From NCBI GenBank assembly GCA_022496205.1, contig WTXD01000089.1, positions 1-64,000 on the forward strand: a DNA stretch of 64,000 nucleotides. The letters run 5' to 3'. Position 1 is the first letter of the stretch, and every line of letters begins with the position of its first letter. The notes under the pieces are model-generated. The model saw only the letters and a program-made list of their open reading frames with translations. It had not been told where the DNA came from and did not search any database. Positions 42,801 to 53,033 of the stretch are shown piece after piece. The stretch is from Gloeopeniophorella convolvens (Eukaryota > Basidiomycota > Agaricomycetes > Russulales). The translations under genes and the position numbers were made by a program.

Positions 42801-43465
42801 CGACGAAGTTATCCCCGTTCGAAGCCCTGATGGGTTATCATCCCCACGCTGATTGGCCGATAGGAACGGCCTCATCTATACCCCGAATCACTGATAGACT
42901 CGAACTGCTGCGCAGTCATCGCCTCGCGGCGCGAGAAGCCCTAGAATGGACAGCGGACATGATGAAGCGGAAGGCAGGAGGTCAGCCGCCTACGATGGAA
43001 GAAGGGGACCTCGTGTGGCTCGAGGGAACTCACCTACCAACAGCGTATCCAATGCTGAAACTAGCCCCTCGACGACATGGCCCCTTCCGCATTATACGGA
43101 AACTGTCCCCCGTGACGTTCCAGCTGGAACTTCCTCCATCGATGAAGATTCACGACGTGTTTCACGTGTCTCGTCTTCTTCCTTATCGTGAAACACGAGA
43201 ACACGGTGAGAACTTCCCCCATCCTCCACCTGACCTTATCGAAGGAGAGGAGGAGTACGAAGTCGAATCCATCCGGAACTCCCGCTTCTTCCGCCGTCAG
43301 CTGCAGTACCTCGTGAAATGGAAGGGTTATCCAGACTTGGATAACGAGTGGATCGCGGCCCCTGATGTCCATGCGGACGACCTGCTGACCCAGTACCATC
43401 TGACCCATCCTGACGCCGCTGGACCGACGTCCGATACCCTATCTAAGCACCGTGGTCAACGCTGA
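39821..43465 (+). CDS. Gypsy-1 element 1 pol: protease, RT, RNase H, integrase, chromodomain; intact
   Basis: The frame is fully open for 1214 codons (open from 39536) and lies -1 relative to gag. It has no ATG near its start, so a gag-pol frameshift is expected; GAT-TTT-CAA just before the gag stop allows a T-tract slip. Protease has VDSGATDN (D46). RT has FIYMDDILIATP (432-435). RNase H has ETDASSFACG (D582) and a later RELLAIIRALKEWRHYL. Integrase has HH-CC zinc residues and a D858-D919-E955 triad with the DX35E spacing. The C terminus, about residues 1143-1195, is a chromodomain (YLVKWKGYPDLDNEWIA). This places it in the Tf1/sushi-like chromoviruses. The chromodomain would direct integration to marked chromatin. 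Confidence 0.95.
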   Translation: MSRAILTRAVFSTDVLVRLSYAENAIRVPLYIRSAHKRIDDKALVDSGATDNIIDWKVVKQHGLQVKRLLHPRIIRNADGTRNRSGDITHYTEFDVSAGGKTHSQRFYISSIGGERIILGFPWLRLFQPPILWGERRVADDFHPITLSTSNTSLWKPTPTKFRAGARVSNVRSLEEWEEEARSHVRLYLAGVEPLHIGPEDEIYFGSPPELVDEVRLFRVTQAQQLAEAAIDPTKVKADPIPPHYRRFDKVFSEEAAQRFPESRPWDHPIDLKDDAPASLPCKIYPLSPSEQTALESFLDEHLKKGYIRPLNSPYASPFFFVKKKDGKLRPVQDYRQLNTYMVKNNYPLPLIEEILHKLQTARLYTKFDVRWGYNNIRIKEGDQWKAAFKTNRGFFEPMVMYFGLTNSPSTFQTMMNELFKDEIDSGLVFIYMDDILIATPDDLDLHRRMVERVLQKLLKNDLYLKPEKCTFESTKVDYLGMILNGNQIEMDPVKLDGIRNWPVPKTVKQVRAFLGFGNFYRRFIRDFGKIARPLNTLTKNDTPFLWTDECQVAYERLKDAFLSNPVLIHVDHDKPFFLETDASSFACGAVLSQKGVDGRRHPIAYYSHSFAPVEQRYDVYNRELLAIIRALKEWRHYLAGAKHPITVLTDHHNLLFFKDTRKISHRQARWHEDLAEFNIVIQHVPGKLHTPADALSRRPDHDDGSIEHEEVAILPPDIFVNSTFLTGTPSIEDRVRVAQLWGDKTKAPTGCTKQPDGWWRTEKGQLWIPADTDETLRRDIVRAHHDTPSAGHPGITNTQEMIRRRWDWPGLNEFVKNYINGCADCQALKVRTNRQKPELMPIYADPDAGPFQTVSMDFIVKLPTSRGFDSILVVVDHDCTKGAVFIPCNESITAEGVAKLYLDNVYRRFGLPRRIISDRDPRFASSFARELCRRLGISQNISTAYHPQTDRQTERVNQQLEQYLRFWVNGRQDDWVDWLPFAEFSHNFWKSSATKLSPFEALMGYHPHADWPIGTASSIPRITDRLELLRSHRLAAREALEWTADMMKRKAGGQPPTMEEGDLVWLEGTHLPTAYPMLKLAPRRHGPFRIIRKLSPVTFQLELPPSMKIHDVFHVSRLLPYRETREHGENFPHPPPDLIEGEEEYEVESIRNSRFFRRQLQYLVKWKGYPDLDNEWIAAPDVHADDLLTQYHLTHPDAAGPTSDTLSKHRGQR

Positions 43466-43466
43466 C

Positions 43467-43486
43467 TATAAAGGGGGGGTAATTTT
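43467..43486 (+). promoter_or_regulatory. TATA-like box and internal polypurine tract between pol and ORF3
   Basis: TATAAAGGGGGGGTAATTTT starts two bases after the pol stop codon and lies about 105 nt before the ORF3 ATG. Elements 2 (51536) and 3 (61055) have TATAAGAGGGGGGTAATTTT at the same place. It could be an ORF3 promoter, a central plus-strand primer, or a relic of an older 3' LTR junction. The real terminal polypurine tract is taagagggacgcaa at 44955-44968. Confidence 0.55.
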
Positions 43487-43572
43487 CATCGTTACCTTCA
43501 GCGACTTCAGTCACTACACCAACCACAACGTTCTACTCGACTTCTTATCCTTCTCCACTTCCCACTCCTACC

Positions 43573-44934
43573 ATGTCTCCAGTCCCCACCAGCGTGTCCT
43601 CCGTCTCGTCCATCGAGTTGTCCTCTCCCGCTCCTCGCCCCATCCCGAACATCGAATATCTCCGCACCGACACCGACTCCATCGCGAGTTCCCGCGCCCC
43701 GACGCCCCCTACCTTCTTTGAAGAAACCATGATGACCACCAAAGGCGTACACATTCCGATACCAGTTCCCATTCGCTCAGCATCCGTCAGCGACATCGCA
43801 CCCGCGAGTCCGAAGGTAGAGGCTGTAATGGTGGAAGCAGAGCCAACGAACCCTCGCATTGAAGGAGCGGCCACCATCCTTGCCCAGTTCGTTCCCGCCT
43901 CCACTCTACCCAGGACTGGCACTCCCGTCGGCGCCACTCACGTCGTTGTGGGAAATACAATCATTGACTTAGACGAAGAATAGAGCGAGCGGAAACGCAT
44001 CAAAGGATGCAACCAGGACTACCTCGACCACCTCATCACCGCGACGTTCGAGAATACGGGGTTTAACTGGGACCTGAAATCGGTTCGTCTAACCGACATG
44101 AAGGCCCAGTTATCCAAACGGTTCTATGAACGGATCGACGACTGCTCCTCTACGCGCTGGTACGCTTTGACGACAGACTACCGAAAAGGCATGATCGCGG
44201 AGCTCAGCAAGGAGCTCATGGCTGTCCTTACCCGACTCGCCGACAGCGCTTATCAGGCCCTCCGCCTGAAAAATCCACGACTCCCACGTAACCTTCTCGC
44301 CGAAGGCTTCTTCCGCAACGACCAGCATACCATCACCTCCGAGACCATTCGCTCGAAGTACGACGGTCGACTCATCATAGCCCCTTGGGTAAAGAAAGTC
44401 ACCGACGGCCCTTGCCCGTTCATGGTGGCAGTCGAGGACGAGTACGATGAGATAGATACGTGCATCGAACTCTACGCCACCCCCGTCCGCCATAAGAAGC
44501 CCGACCACCTCGCTCTTGAAACTGAAGACCGCCTCATGACGCAGGACAACCACCTTCTCGGCATAGTCCGCGACTTGTGGGACGACGGACTCACTGCAGA
44601 CGCGTTCCGTCTAGGACAGGAGATGCGTAAGCGAAAGCGCGTCCAGTACGACATCAACGCCCTCGAGAGGAAGTGCGCAGATGCTAACATGCGCATCCTC
44701 CAAATTCGACGACAACTTGAGGCTGCTTGCCTCGAGTCCCGCGTACAACTCGTCCATAACACGCGGTTGAACTCCGTCAATCGCGTCACACCGCTGATGC
44801 ACCATTGGTCGAGCAGGATCTGGGCGGAGGAGGAGACGATGCTAGCGAGACGTCTTGCGAGGCAGGGACCGGCAGAGAGAACCGAAGGTACGAGCGATCA
44901 CGACGTGGATTTCGGTACGCAGAACGAGGACTGA
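43573..44934 (+). pseudogene. Gypsy-1 element 1 ORF3: unknown accessory protein, one stop codon
   Basis: The ATG in a good context (ctaccATGTCTCC) opens a 453-codon frame ending at TGA 44932. A single TAG at 43981-43983 (GAG in the other copies) breaks it. The N-terminal 130 residues are Ser/Thr/Pro-rich (APTPPTFFEETMMTT). The rest is a well-ordered helical protein: LTDMKAQLSKRFYERIDDCS, NDQHTITSETIRSKYDGRLI, ELYATPVRHKKPDHLALE, a basic helical stretch near 340-375, WSSRIWAEEETMLARRLARQ, and a final acidic DHDVDFGTQNED. No signal peptide, membrane helix or fusion peptide is visible, so it is not env-like. I do not recognise the fold. Copies differ mostly at third codon positions, which points to protein-level selection. 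Confidence 0.85.
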
Positions 44935-44968
44935 AGTCGAGGCGACTTCAGACGTAAGAGGGACGCAA

Positions 44969-45511
44969 TGTCACGACTTGTACGATACATTTTCTTTTTC
45001 TTCTCATCACGACTTGTACGATACGAGTTCCGTTCCGGCTCCATGACTCGGGGACGCTTATCTTTCACTCGTCATACTATTCCCTCATCGTTCTTGACGC
45101 GCCCCTTATGCCATTGGATACCCATTGTACTTCTACCTAGGAGACCCACCTTGAGTCCGCTTCGACTCGGTATGACTCGATACTAGGACGTTATGTAACC
45201 TTCACTTCTCGTAGTACTTAAGGCGTAGCAGTAGTACTCTAAGGCCTTAAGCCTGTTCTCCTTTGTCAATCGACGAGGTTACCAGAGATTCCGCGTGAGG
45301 GACTTGTTCGCCCAAGTATCACGAGGTTTCCAGCCTTTGAACTCTACGTACCGGAGGCCGATTGCCTCCACTCGAAGACACCACGTCTTACCCAGGATCG
45401 CATGCACATTCACGTGCACCATCGAGAACCGGCTCACATCGAGACCGACTTGTCGAACCTCGCTCGTCTCAGCCCTCGCCAGCTTCGCTCGCGCCGGCTC
45501 AGGCCGTGACA
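44969..45511 (+). mobile_element. Gypsy-1 element 1, 3' LTR
   Basis: This 543-bp LTR follows the polypurine tract taagagggacgcaa. It has about six differences from the 5' LTR, five of them CpG transitions. Confidence 0.92.
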
Positions 45512-45762
45512 AGTTACTTGCTGAAACTGCTCCTGAACCAACCAATGCCCCGAATTCCTCTATGCCCCAGCCTAAGATCCCAGGAAGCTTTCCCAGATCC
45601 GCTACCCTGTCTCCTGCTCCTGTCAACTCACAAATCCCATGCCCTATCGTTTCTACTCCTTCCTCTACCACTCAAAATCCACCTGTCATCATGCCCCCTT
45701 CAACCATCACCGGACCAGCCGCTATGCCCATCCCATGTTCTGCCAGAGCCCCACACTTTTCT
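45512..45762 (+). pseudogene. Gag N-terminal fragment of another gypsy-like element, left part
   Basis: An open, Pro/Ser/Thr-rich frame (AETAPEPTNAPNSSMPQPKI...) ends SARAPHFS. It continues in frame after element 2 at 63898 as SKDCESLADFLKDYKELTNS. The order Pro-rich region, RAPxF motif, then a helical Gag core resembles Gypsy-2 gag (RTAPKFDSTKPRELPRYFED). It is the target into which element 2 inserted (duplication TTTCT). Its left end abuts the 3' LTR of element 1 without a matching duplication. Confidence 0.6.
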
Positions 45763-46303
45763 TGTCACGAACTGTACGATACGTTTTCTTTTTCCTTATC
45801 TTTCCTGCACGATACGAGCTCCGTTCCGGTTCCATGACTCGGGGACGCTTATCTTTTCATCCGTCATACGATTCCTTCACCATTCTTGACGCGCCCCTTA
45901 TGCCATTGGATACCTACTGTACTTCTACCTAGGAGACCCACCTTGAGTCCGTTCTGACTCGGTAAGACTCGACACTAGGACATTATGTAAACCTCATCTC
46001 TTGTAGTACTTAAGGCGTAGCAGTTGTACTCTAAGGCCTTAAGCCTGTTCTCCTTTGTCAATCGACGAGGTTACCAGGGATTCCGCATGAGGGACTAGTT
46101 TGCCCAAGTATCGCGAGGTTTCCAGTCTCTGAACTCTACGTACCGGAGGCCGATTGCCTCCACTCGAAGACATCACGTCTCACCCAGGATCTCGTGCACA
46201 TTCACGTGCACCATCGAGGACTGGCTCATATCGAGACCGAACTACCGAACCTCGCTCGTCTCAGCCCTCGCCAGCCCCGCTCGCACCGGCTCAGGCCATG
46301 ACA
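45763..46303 (+). mobile_element. Gypsy-1 element 2, 5' LTR
   Basis: It starts TGTCACGAACTG and ends GGCCATGACA (GTGACA in the other copies, a CpG change). The self-primer AAGCCTGTTCT is near 46041 and its partner AGAACAGGCTT is at 46306-46316. Confidence 0.92.
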
Positions 46304-47893
46304 TTAGAACAGGCTTCTCAGTCTCGAGAGCTGACAATCGCAGAACTCGTTCCGCGACAGCGAAGAGCCCCCTTTGCGCAGGAAGAAAACCACGCACCCG
46401 TAGAACTCCGAGGAGAAGGAGAAAGGGCAGTCCGCCACGACTCCGAGCACGGATACTATATCGTCCTCGGAGGACGAACTCTACGAGTATACTTCTCGAT
46501 CGACCAAGGCTGGAACTACGTCCAGCAGACGGGTGATCAATACCAGATCACAGGACCCGTAATCGCCCTCGGAATCCCGAGTAAAGAAACCGTCCTCCAG
46601 TGGTTTCGAGACCACCCTATCCACGAATCCCCCGAACGAACCACACCCACGTCTGCACAGCCGCAGACTAACCGACCCGATCTCTCAGGCATCGCACAAT
46701 GCCTTGAAGAAGCCGCCGCGGCACTCATTTCCCCGACATCTGATCCTACATCCTTATCAGCGCGCGAGATGGCTGAAGAAACCCGAGTCGATTCCACGAT
46801 CACCGCTGCCCGTCGAGATAACGGGAAACTCACAGGAGAAGCTCCGTTTATCTTCAACGGAGAATCCAAACAATATGCCGACTTCATGCGGCAGTTCAAC
46901 CTCTACGCATTCCTGAACGACAATAACTCGACGTTCACCGACCCTCTGAAGAAAATCTCCTTCTGCCTCACGTACTTCTGAGGTGCCATTGTAACCGACT
47001 GGGTCCAAAAGCAGATCGAGTGGCTCGAAAAAATCAGAGCGAACCGTGTCCATGATCCCCCAGTACCCTTCGCGACAAGGGACACCGCCTGGACGGTGTT
47101 TAAAGATATCCTTGACAAACGGTTCCTGAATCGAGGAACCGCTGTCAACGCCAAACTCCTCCTGGCGAACATGAAATTCCGAGCCCCCGAACCGATTGAG
47201 GAATACATCGGGAAGTTCCGCACTCTGGCAGAGCGAGGGAACTTTGATCTTGACGCCGAATCCACCATCATCATGTTCCTTCGATCGTTCCCAAACGCCC
47301 TCGTCCGGGAAACCGCACGACAGGGGGGAGACGTATTCGGAGTGAACCCAGGGAGCACGCGGTGGACCTTCGACACATGGGCAGAAAAGCTGTGCGATCA
47401 ACAGCTTCAGTATCAGCTCCTGAAAGAGATCTATGGGAACCAGGAGACCACGAAGCAGCAGCCGCGATTTCAGATACGACGACCCGGAGGAGGGGGACAG
47501 CCGACACGAAACGACGGAGTAGTTCCCATGGATGTAGACGCGTTGACGGTCAATCAGACCCAGACGCTCGTCCACCAGAAAGGGAAGAAACTCACGCCCG
47601 ACGAGCGCACCCAGTACATGCAGCAAGGGCGCTGTTTCCACTGCGGACAGCAAGGACACGTTTCACGTTCCTGCCCGCAAAAGGACTCTCGTCCTAGGGA
47701 AACCAGACAGCGCCAGGTCGACACGACCAATACCACATCATCAACTCCCCCCGCGTCCTCTCCCGTTCCCGCCATTTCTCCACAGACGTTTGCAGCATAT
47801 CTAGCAAACGCATCCGACGACGAGAAGCAGTCCATCTTCAGTGTCCTCGAGAAGGACAAAGACTTCAGCGTCCAGGATTTTCAACAAGCTTGA
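46154..47893 (+). pseudogene. Gypsy-1 element 2 gag, one nonsense codon
   Basis: The full-length Gag frame (580 codons) has a single TGA at 46979-46981, where element 1 has CGA. The zinc knuckle CFHCGQQGHVSRSC is intact near 47632. The CpG change at the LTR end creates an ATG (GCCATGACA) that the other copies lack. Confidence 0.88.
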
Positions 47894-50800
47894 GTAGAGC
47901 GATCCTTACTCGAGCGATATTCAGCACCGATGTACTAGTATGACTCTCCTATGCCGAAAATGCGATCAGAGTTCCCCTATACATCCGAAGTGCGCATAAA
48001 AGGATCGACGACAAAGCCCTGGTCGACAGCGGGGCTACCGACAATATCATCGACTGGAAGGTCGTAAAGCAGCATGGCCTTCAAGTAAAACGACTCCTCC
48101 ATCCTCGTATCATCCGAAACGCGGACGGAACGAGGAACCGATCTGGTGACATAACACACTACACTGAATTCGACGTATCAGCTGGAGGAAAATCACATTC
48201 CCAGCGCTTCTACATTTCCAGCATCGGAGGAGAGCGTATTATCCTCGGATTTCCTTGGCTCCGACTGTTCCAACCCCCAATCTTGTGGGGCGAACGACGA
48301 GTAGCAGACGACTTTCACCCCATCACTCTCTCCACATCAGACGCATCCTCGTGGAAACCGACACCCACGACGTTTAAAGCAGGAGCACGAGTATCGAATG
48401 TCCGTTTCCTGGCGGAATGGGAAGACGAAGCATACTCCCACGTATGCCTCTATCTCGCAGGGGTAGAACCCCTGCATCTAGAACCAGAAGACGAGATTTA
48501 TTTCGGGTCTCCGCCGGAGCTTGTCGACGAGGTTCGCCTCTTCCGAGTTACCCAGGCGCAACAGCTCGCAGAAGCTGCTATAGACCCGAATAAAATCAAA
48601 ACCGACCCCATCCCTCCACACTATCGACGCTTCGACAAGGTGTTTAGCGAAGAAGCGGCGCAAAGATTTCCCGAGTCACGACCATGGGATCACCCCATAG
48701 ACTTGAAAGAAAATGCGCCAGCCTCGCTCCCTTGTAAAATATACCCACTATCCCCTTCCAAACAGACGGCTCTTGAGTCCTTCCTGGACGAGCATCTGAA
48801 GAAAGGATACATCCGACCATCGAGCTCCCCATACGCTTCTCCCTTCTTCTTTGTTAAAAAGAAGGACGGAAAACTTTGACCTGTACAGGATTATCGACAG
48901 CTAAACACGTACACGGTGAAGAATAACTATCCCCTCCCGCTCATCGAGGAGATACTTCATAAACTCCAGACCGCCCGACTCTACACGAAGTTCGACGTAC
49001 GGTGGGGATACAATAATATCCGCATCAAAGAAGGTGACCAATGGAAAGCCGCATTCAAAACGAATCGAGGCTTCTTCGAACCCATGGTTATGTACTTCGG
49101 ACTCACGAACTCCCTGTCCACGTTCCAAACCATGATGAACGAGCTGTTCAAGGACGAGATCGACTCCGGCCTCGTCTTCATTTACATGGATGACATACTC
49201 ATTGCGACTCCCGACGACATCGATCTCCATCGGCGTATGGTCGAACGAGTCCTCCAGAAGCTCCTCGATAACGACCTGTACCTGAAACCGGAGAAGTGCA
49301 CCTTCGAAAGCACGAAGGTGGACTACCTTGGAATGATCCTAAACGGCGACCAGATCGAGATGGATCCTGTGAAACTCGACGGTATTCGGAACTGGCCTGT
49401 TCCAAAAACCGTCAAACAGGTACGAGCGTTCCTGGGATTCGGAAACTTCTACCGCCATTTCATCAGAGACTTTGGTAAAATTGCACGACCTCTAAACGCA
49501 CTTACTCAGAACGATACCCCATTCCTTTGGACTGATAAATGTCAGACCGCTTACGAACGACTCAAAGACGCTTTCTTGTCGAACCCCGTACTTATTCACG
49601 TTGATCACGATAAACCCTTCTTCCTCGAAACTGACGCTTCATCCTTCGCTTGCGGTGCTGTTCTTTCCCAAAAGGGTGTCGACGGACGACGACACCCTAT
49701 TGCGTACTACTCTCATTCATTCGCTCCGGTCGAACAACGATACGACGTATACGATCGCGAACTCTTAGCTATAATCAAGGCACTGAAGGAATGGCGCCAT
49801 TACCTAGCAGGAGCCAAGCATCCAATTACGATACTCACGGACCATCGTAACTTATTGTTCTTTAAGGAAACCCGAAAGGTCTCCACCCGTCAGTCACGGT
49901 GGCACGAAGATCTTGCCGACTTCCACTATGTGATCCAGCATGTCCCTGGGAAACTTCACACCCCTGCCGACGCACTCTCACGACGACCGGACCACGATAA
50001 TGGCTCCATCGAACATGAGGAGGTGGCCATACTTCCTCCCGAAGTCTTCGTAAACTCCACGTTCTTAACAGGAACGCCATCAATTGAAGATCGCGTCAGA
50101 GTCGCTCAACTCTGGGGCGATAAGACGAAAGCACCGACTGGATGTACGAAGCAGTCGGACGGATGGTGGCGCACCGAAAAAGGACAACTCTGGATACCGG
50201 CCGATACAGACGAAACACTCAGGCGCGATATCGTTTGCGCTCATCATGACACCCCTTCCGCTGGACACCCTGGCATTACGAATACTCAGGACTTGATACG
50301 ACGACAGTGGGACTGGCCAGGGCTTAACGAGTTCGTAAAGAGTTACATCAATGGCTGTGCCGACTGCCAGGCGCTGAAGGTCCAAACCAATCGACAGAAA
50401 CCGGAACTCATGCCGATCTATGCCAACCCGGATGCCGGACCATTCCAGACAGTGTCCATGGACTTCATCGTTAAACTCCCGACATCTCGCGGTTTCGACT
50501 CGATCCTCATGGTCGTAGATCACGACTGCACAAAAGGAGCAGTATTCATACCCTGCAACGAGTCGATCACCGCCGAAGGAGTCACGAAGCTCTATTTGGA
50601 TAACGTCTACCGCCGCTTTGGACTTCCTTGTCGTATCATCTCTGACCGAGACCCCCGTTTTGCATCCTCTTTCACCCGAGAACTCTGCCGACGTCTTGGC
50701 ATCAGCCAAAACATCTCGACGGCCTATCATCCCCAGACTGACGGACAGACCGAGCGTGTTAACCAACAGCTCGAGCAATACCTGAGATTCTGGGTGAACG

Positions 50801-51534
50801 GCAGACAGGATGATTGGGTTGACTGGCTCCCCTTCGCCGATTTCTCGCATAACTCCTGGAAAAGTTCGGCGACGAAACTATCCCCATTCGAAGCCCTTAT
50901 GGGCTATCACCCTCACTCTGATTGGCCAATAGGAACGGCCTCATCTATACCCCGAATCACTGATAGACTTGAACTGCTGCGCAGTCATCGCCTCGCGGCG
51001 CGAGAAGCCCTAGAATGGACAGCAGCCATGATGAAGCGGAAGGCAGGAGGTCAACTGCCTACGATGGAAGAAGGGGACCTCGTGTGGCTTGAGGGAACTC
51101 ACTTACCCACAGCGTACCCAACGCTGAAACTAGCCCCTCGGCGTCATGGTCCCTTCCGCATTGTACGAAAACTGTCCCCCGTGACGTTCCAACTGGAACT
51201 TCCCTCATCGATGAAGGTTCACGACGTGTTTCACGTGTCTCGTCTTCTCCCTTATCGCGAAACACGAGAACACGGTGAAAACTTCCCCCGTCCCCCACCT
51301 GACCTTATCGAAGGAGAAGAAGAGTACGAAGTCGAATCCATCCGGAACTCCCGCTTCTTCCGCCGTCAGCTGCAGTACCTCGTGAAATGGAAGGGTTATC
51401 CAGACTCGGACAACGAGTGGATCGCAGCCTCTGACGCTCATGCGGACGACCTGCTGACCCAGTACCATTTGAACCATCCTGATGCCGCTGGACCGACATC
51501 CGACACCCTATCTAAGCGCCGTGGTCGACGCTGA
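47890..51534 (+). pseudogene. Gypsy-1 element 2 pol, two nonsense codons
   Basis: It has the same length as element 1 pol (3645 nt), with TGA at 47941-47943 and 48877-48879, both CGA in element 1. Otherwise it is open: protease VDSGATDN, RT FIYMDDILIATP, RNase H ETDASSFACG, integrase with TERVNQ, and a chromodomain YLVKWKGYPDSDNEW. The remaining open frame from 48916 still covers RT to chromodomain. Confidence 0.9.
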
Positions 51535-51641
51535 CTATAAGAGGGGGGTAATTTTCATCGTTACCTTCAGCGACTTCAGTCACTACACAAACCACAACGT
51601 TCTATTCGACCTCTTACCCGTCTCCACTTCTCACTCCTACC

Positions 51642-52789
51642 ATGTCTCCCGTTCCCACCAACGTTTCCTCCGTCTCATCCATTGAGTCGTCCTCTCCCGC
51701 TCCTCGCCCCATCCCGAACATCGAGTATCTCCGCACCGACACCGACTCCATCGCGAGCTCCCGTGCCCCAACTCCCCCTACCTTCTTCGAGGAAACCATG
51801 ATGACGACCGAAGGAGTGCGTATCCCGATACCTGTTCCCATCCGCTCAGCGTCGGTCAGCGACATCGCACCTGCGAGCCCGAAAGTAGAGGCCGTGATGG
51901 TGGAAGCAGAACCAGCGAACCCTCGCATCGAAGGAGCTGCCACCATCCTGGCACAGTTCGTCCCCGCCTCTACCTTACCCAGGACTGGTACGCCTGTCGG
52001 ACCTACGCACGTCGTCGTAGGCAATACGATCATCGATTTAGACGAAGAAGAAACCGAGTGGAAGCGCGTCAAGGGACGCAACCAGGACTATCTCGACCAC
52101 CTCATCACTGCGACGTTCGAGAACACGGGGTTCAACTGGGACCTAAAGTCGGTTCGCTTAACTGACATGAAGGCCCAGTTGTCCAAACGGTTCTACGAAC
52201 GAATCGACGACTGCTCTTCCCAGCGCTGGTATGCTCTGACGACGGACTACCGCAAAGGCATGATCACGGAGCTCAGCGAGGAGCTCATGGCGGTCCTCAC
52301 TCGGCTGGCTGACAATGCGTACCAGGCGCTTCGCCTGAAAAATCCACGACTTCCTCGTGACCTTCTCGCTGAAGGTTTCTTCCGGAACGACCAACACACG
52401 ATCACCTCCGAGACCATATGTTCGAAGTACGACGGTCGACTCATCATCGCCCCTTGGGTGAGGAAAGTCACCGACGCGCCTTGTCCATTCATGGTCGCGG
52501 TAGAAGATGAGTACGACGAAATGGACACGTGTATCGAACTGTACGCCACCCCAATTCGCCATAAGAAACCCGACCACCTAGCCCTCGAAACCGAAGATCG
52601 TCTCATGGCCCAGGACAACCACCTCCTTGGCATCGTCCGCGACCTATGGGACGACGGACTCACCGCAGACGCCTTTTGCCTCGGACAGGAGATGCGCAAA
52701 TGTAAGCGCGTCCAGTACGACATCGACGCGCTAGAGAGGAAGCGCGCGGATGCGAACATGCGCATACTCCAGATCCGACGACGACTCGA
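51642..52789 (+). pseudogene. Gypsy-1 element 2 ORF3, first 382 codons, split by element 3
   Basis: The ATG at 51642 starts the accessory ORF described for element 1. There is no stop up to 52789, where element 3 begins inside codons for the sequence RRRLE. The remaining 214 nt resume after element 3 at 63104 and end at TGA 63315. The two parts sum to 1362 nt, exactly the length in element 1, so this is the only copy without a stop or frameshift apart from the insertion. Confidence 0.88.
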
Positions 52790-53033
52790 TGTCACGAACT
52801 GTACGATACAATTTCTTTTCCTTATCTTTTCCTCCCTTGTACGATACGAGCTCCGTTCCGACTCCATGACTCGGGGACGCTTATCTTTCATTCGTCATAC
52901 GATTCCCTCATACTTCTTGACGCGCCCCTTATGCCATTGGATACCTACTGTACTTCTACCTAGGAGACCCACCTTGAGTCCGCTCTGACTCGGTACGACT
53001 CGATACTAGGACGTTATGTAAACCACATTTCTC

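Larger units (their letters stand above)
37702..45511 (+). mobile_element. Gypsy-1 element 1: chromodomain LTR retrotransposon with a third ORF
   Basis: The 7810-bp element has 543-bp LTRs that differ at about six sites. Both LTRs share a private 40-bp internal duplication (cacgacttgtacgatac twice), so they belong to one element or one subfamily. The order is LTR, self-priming site, gag, pol, ORF3, polypurine tract, LTR. The flanks do not match: ATTAG on the left (inside Copia-2 gag) and AGTTA on the right (inside an unrelated gag-like frame). Confidence 0.9.

Noticed and set aside
43573..44934. ORF3 as an envelope gene, given its position downstream of pol
   Set aside because: No signal peptide, transmembrane helix, cysteine-rich ectodomain or fusion-like segment is visible; the protein looks soluble.
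37697..45516. ATTAG and AGTTA as a mutated duplication of element 1
   Set aside because: They agree in too few positions and the flanking coding sequences belong to different elements.
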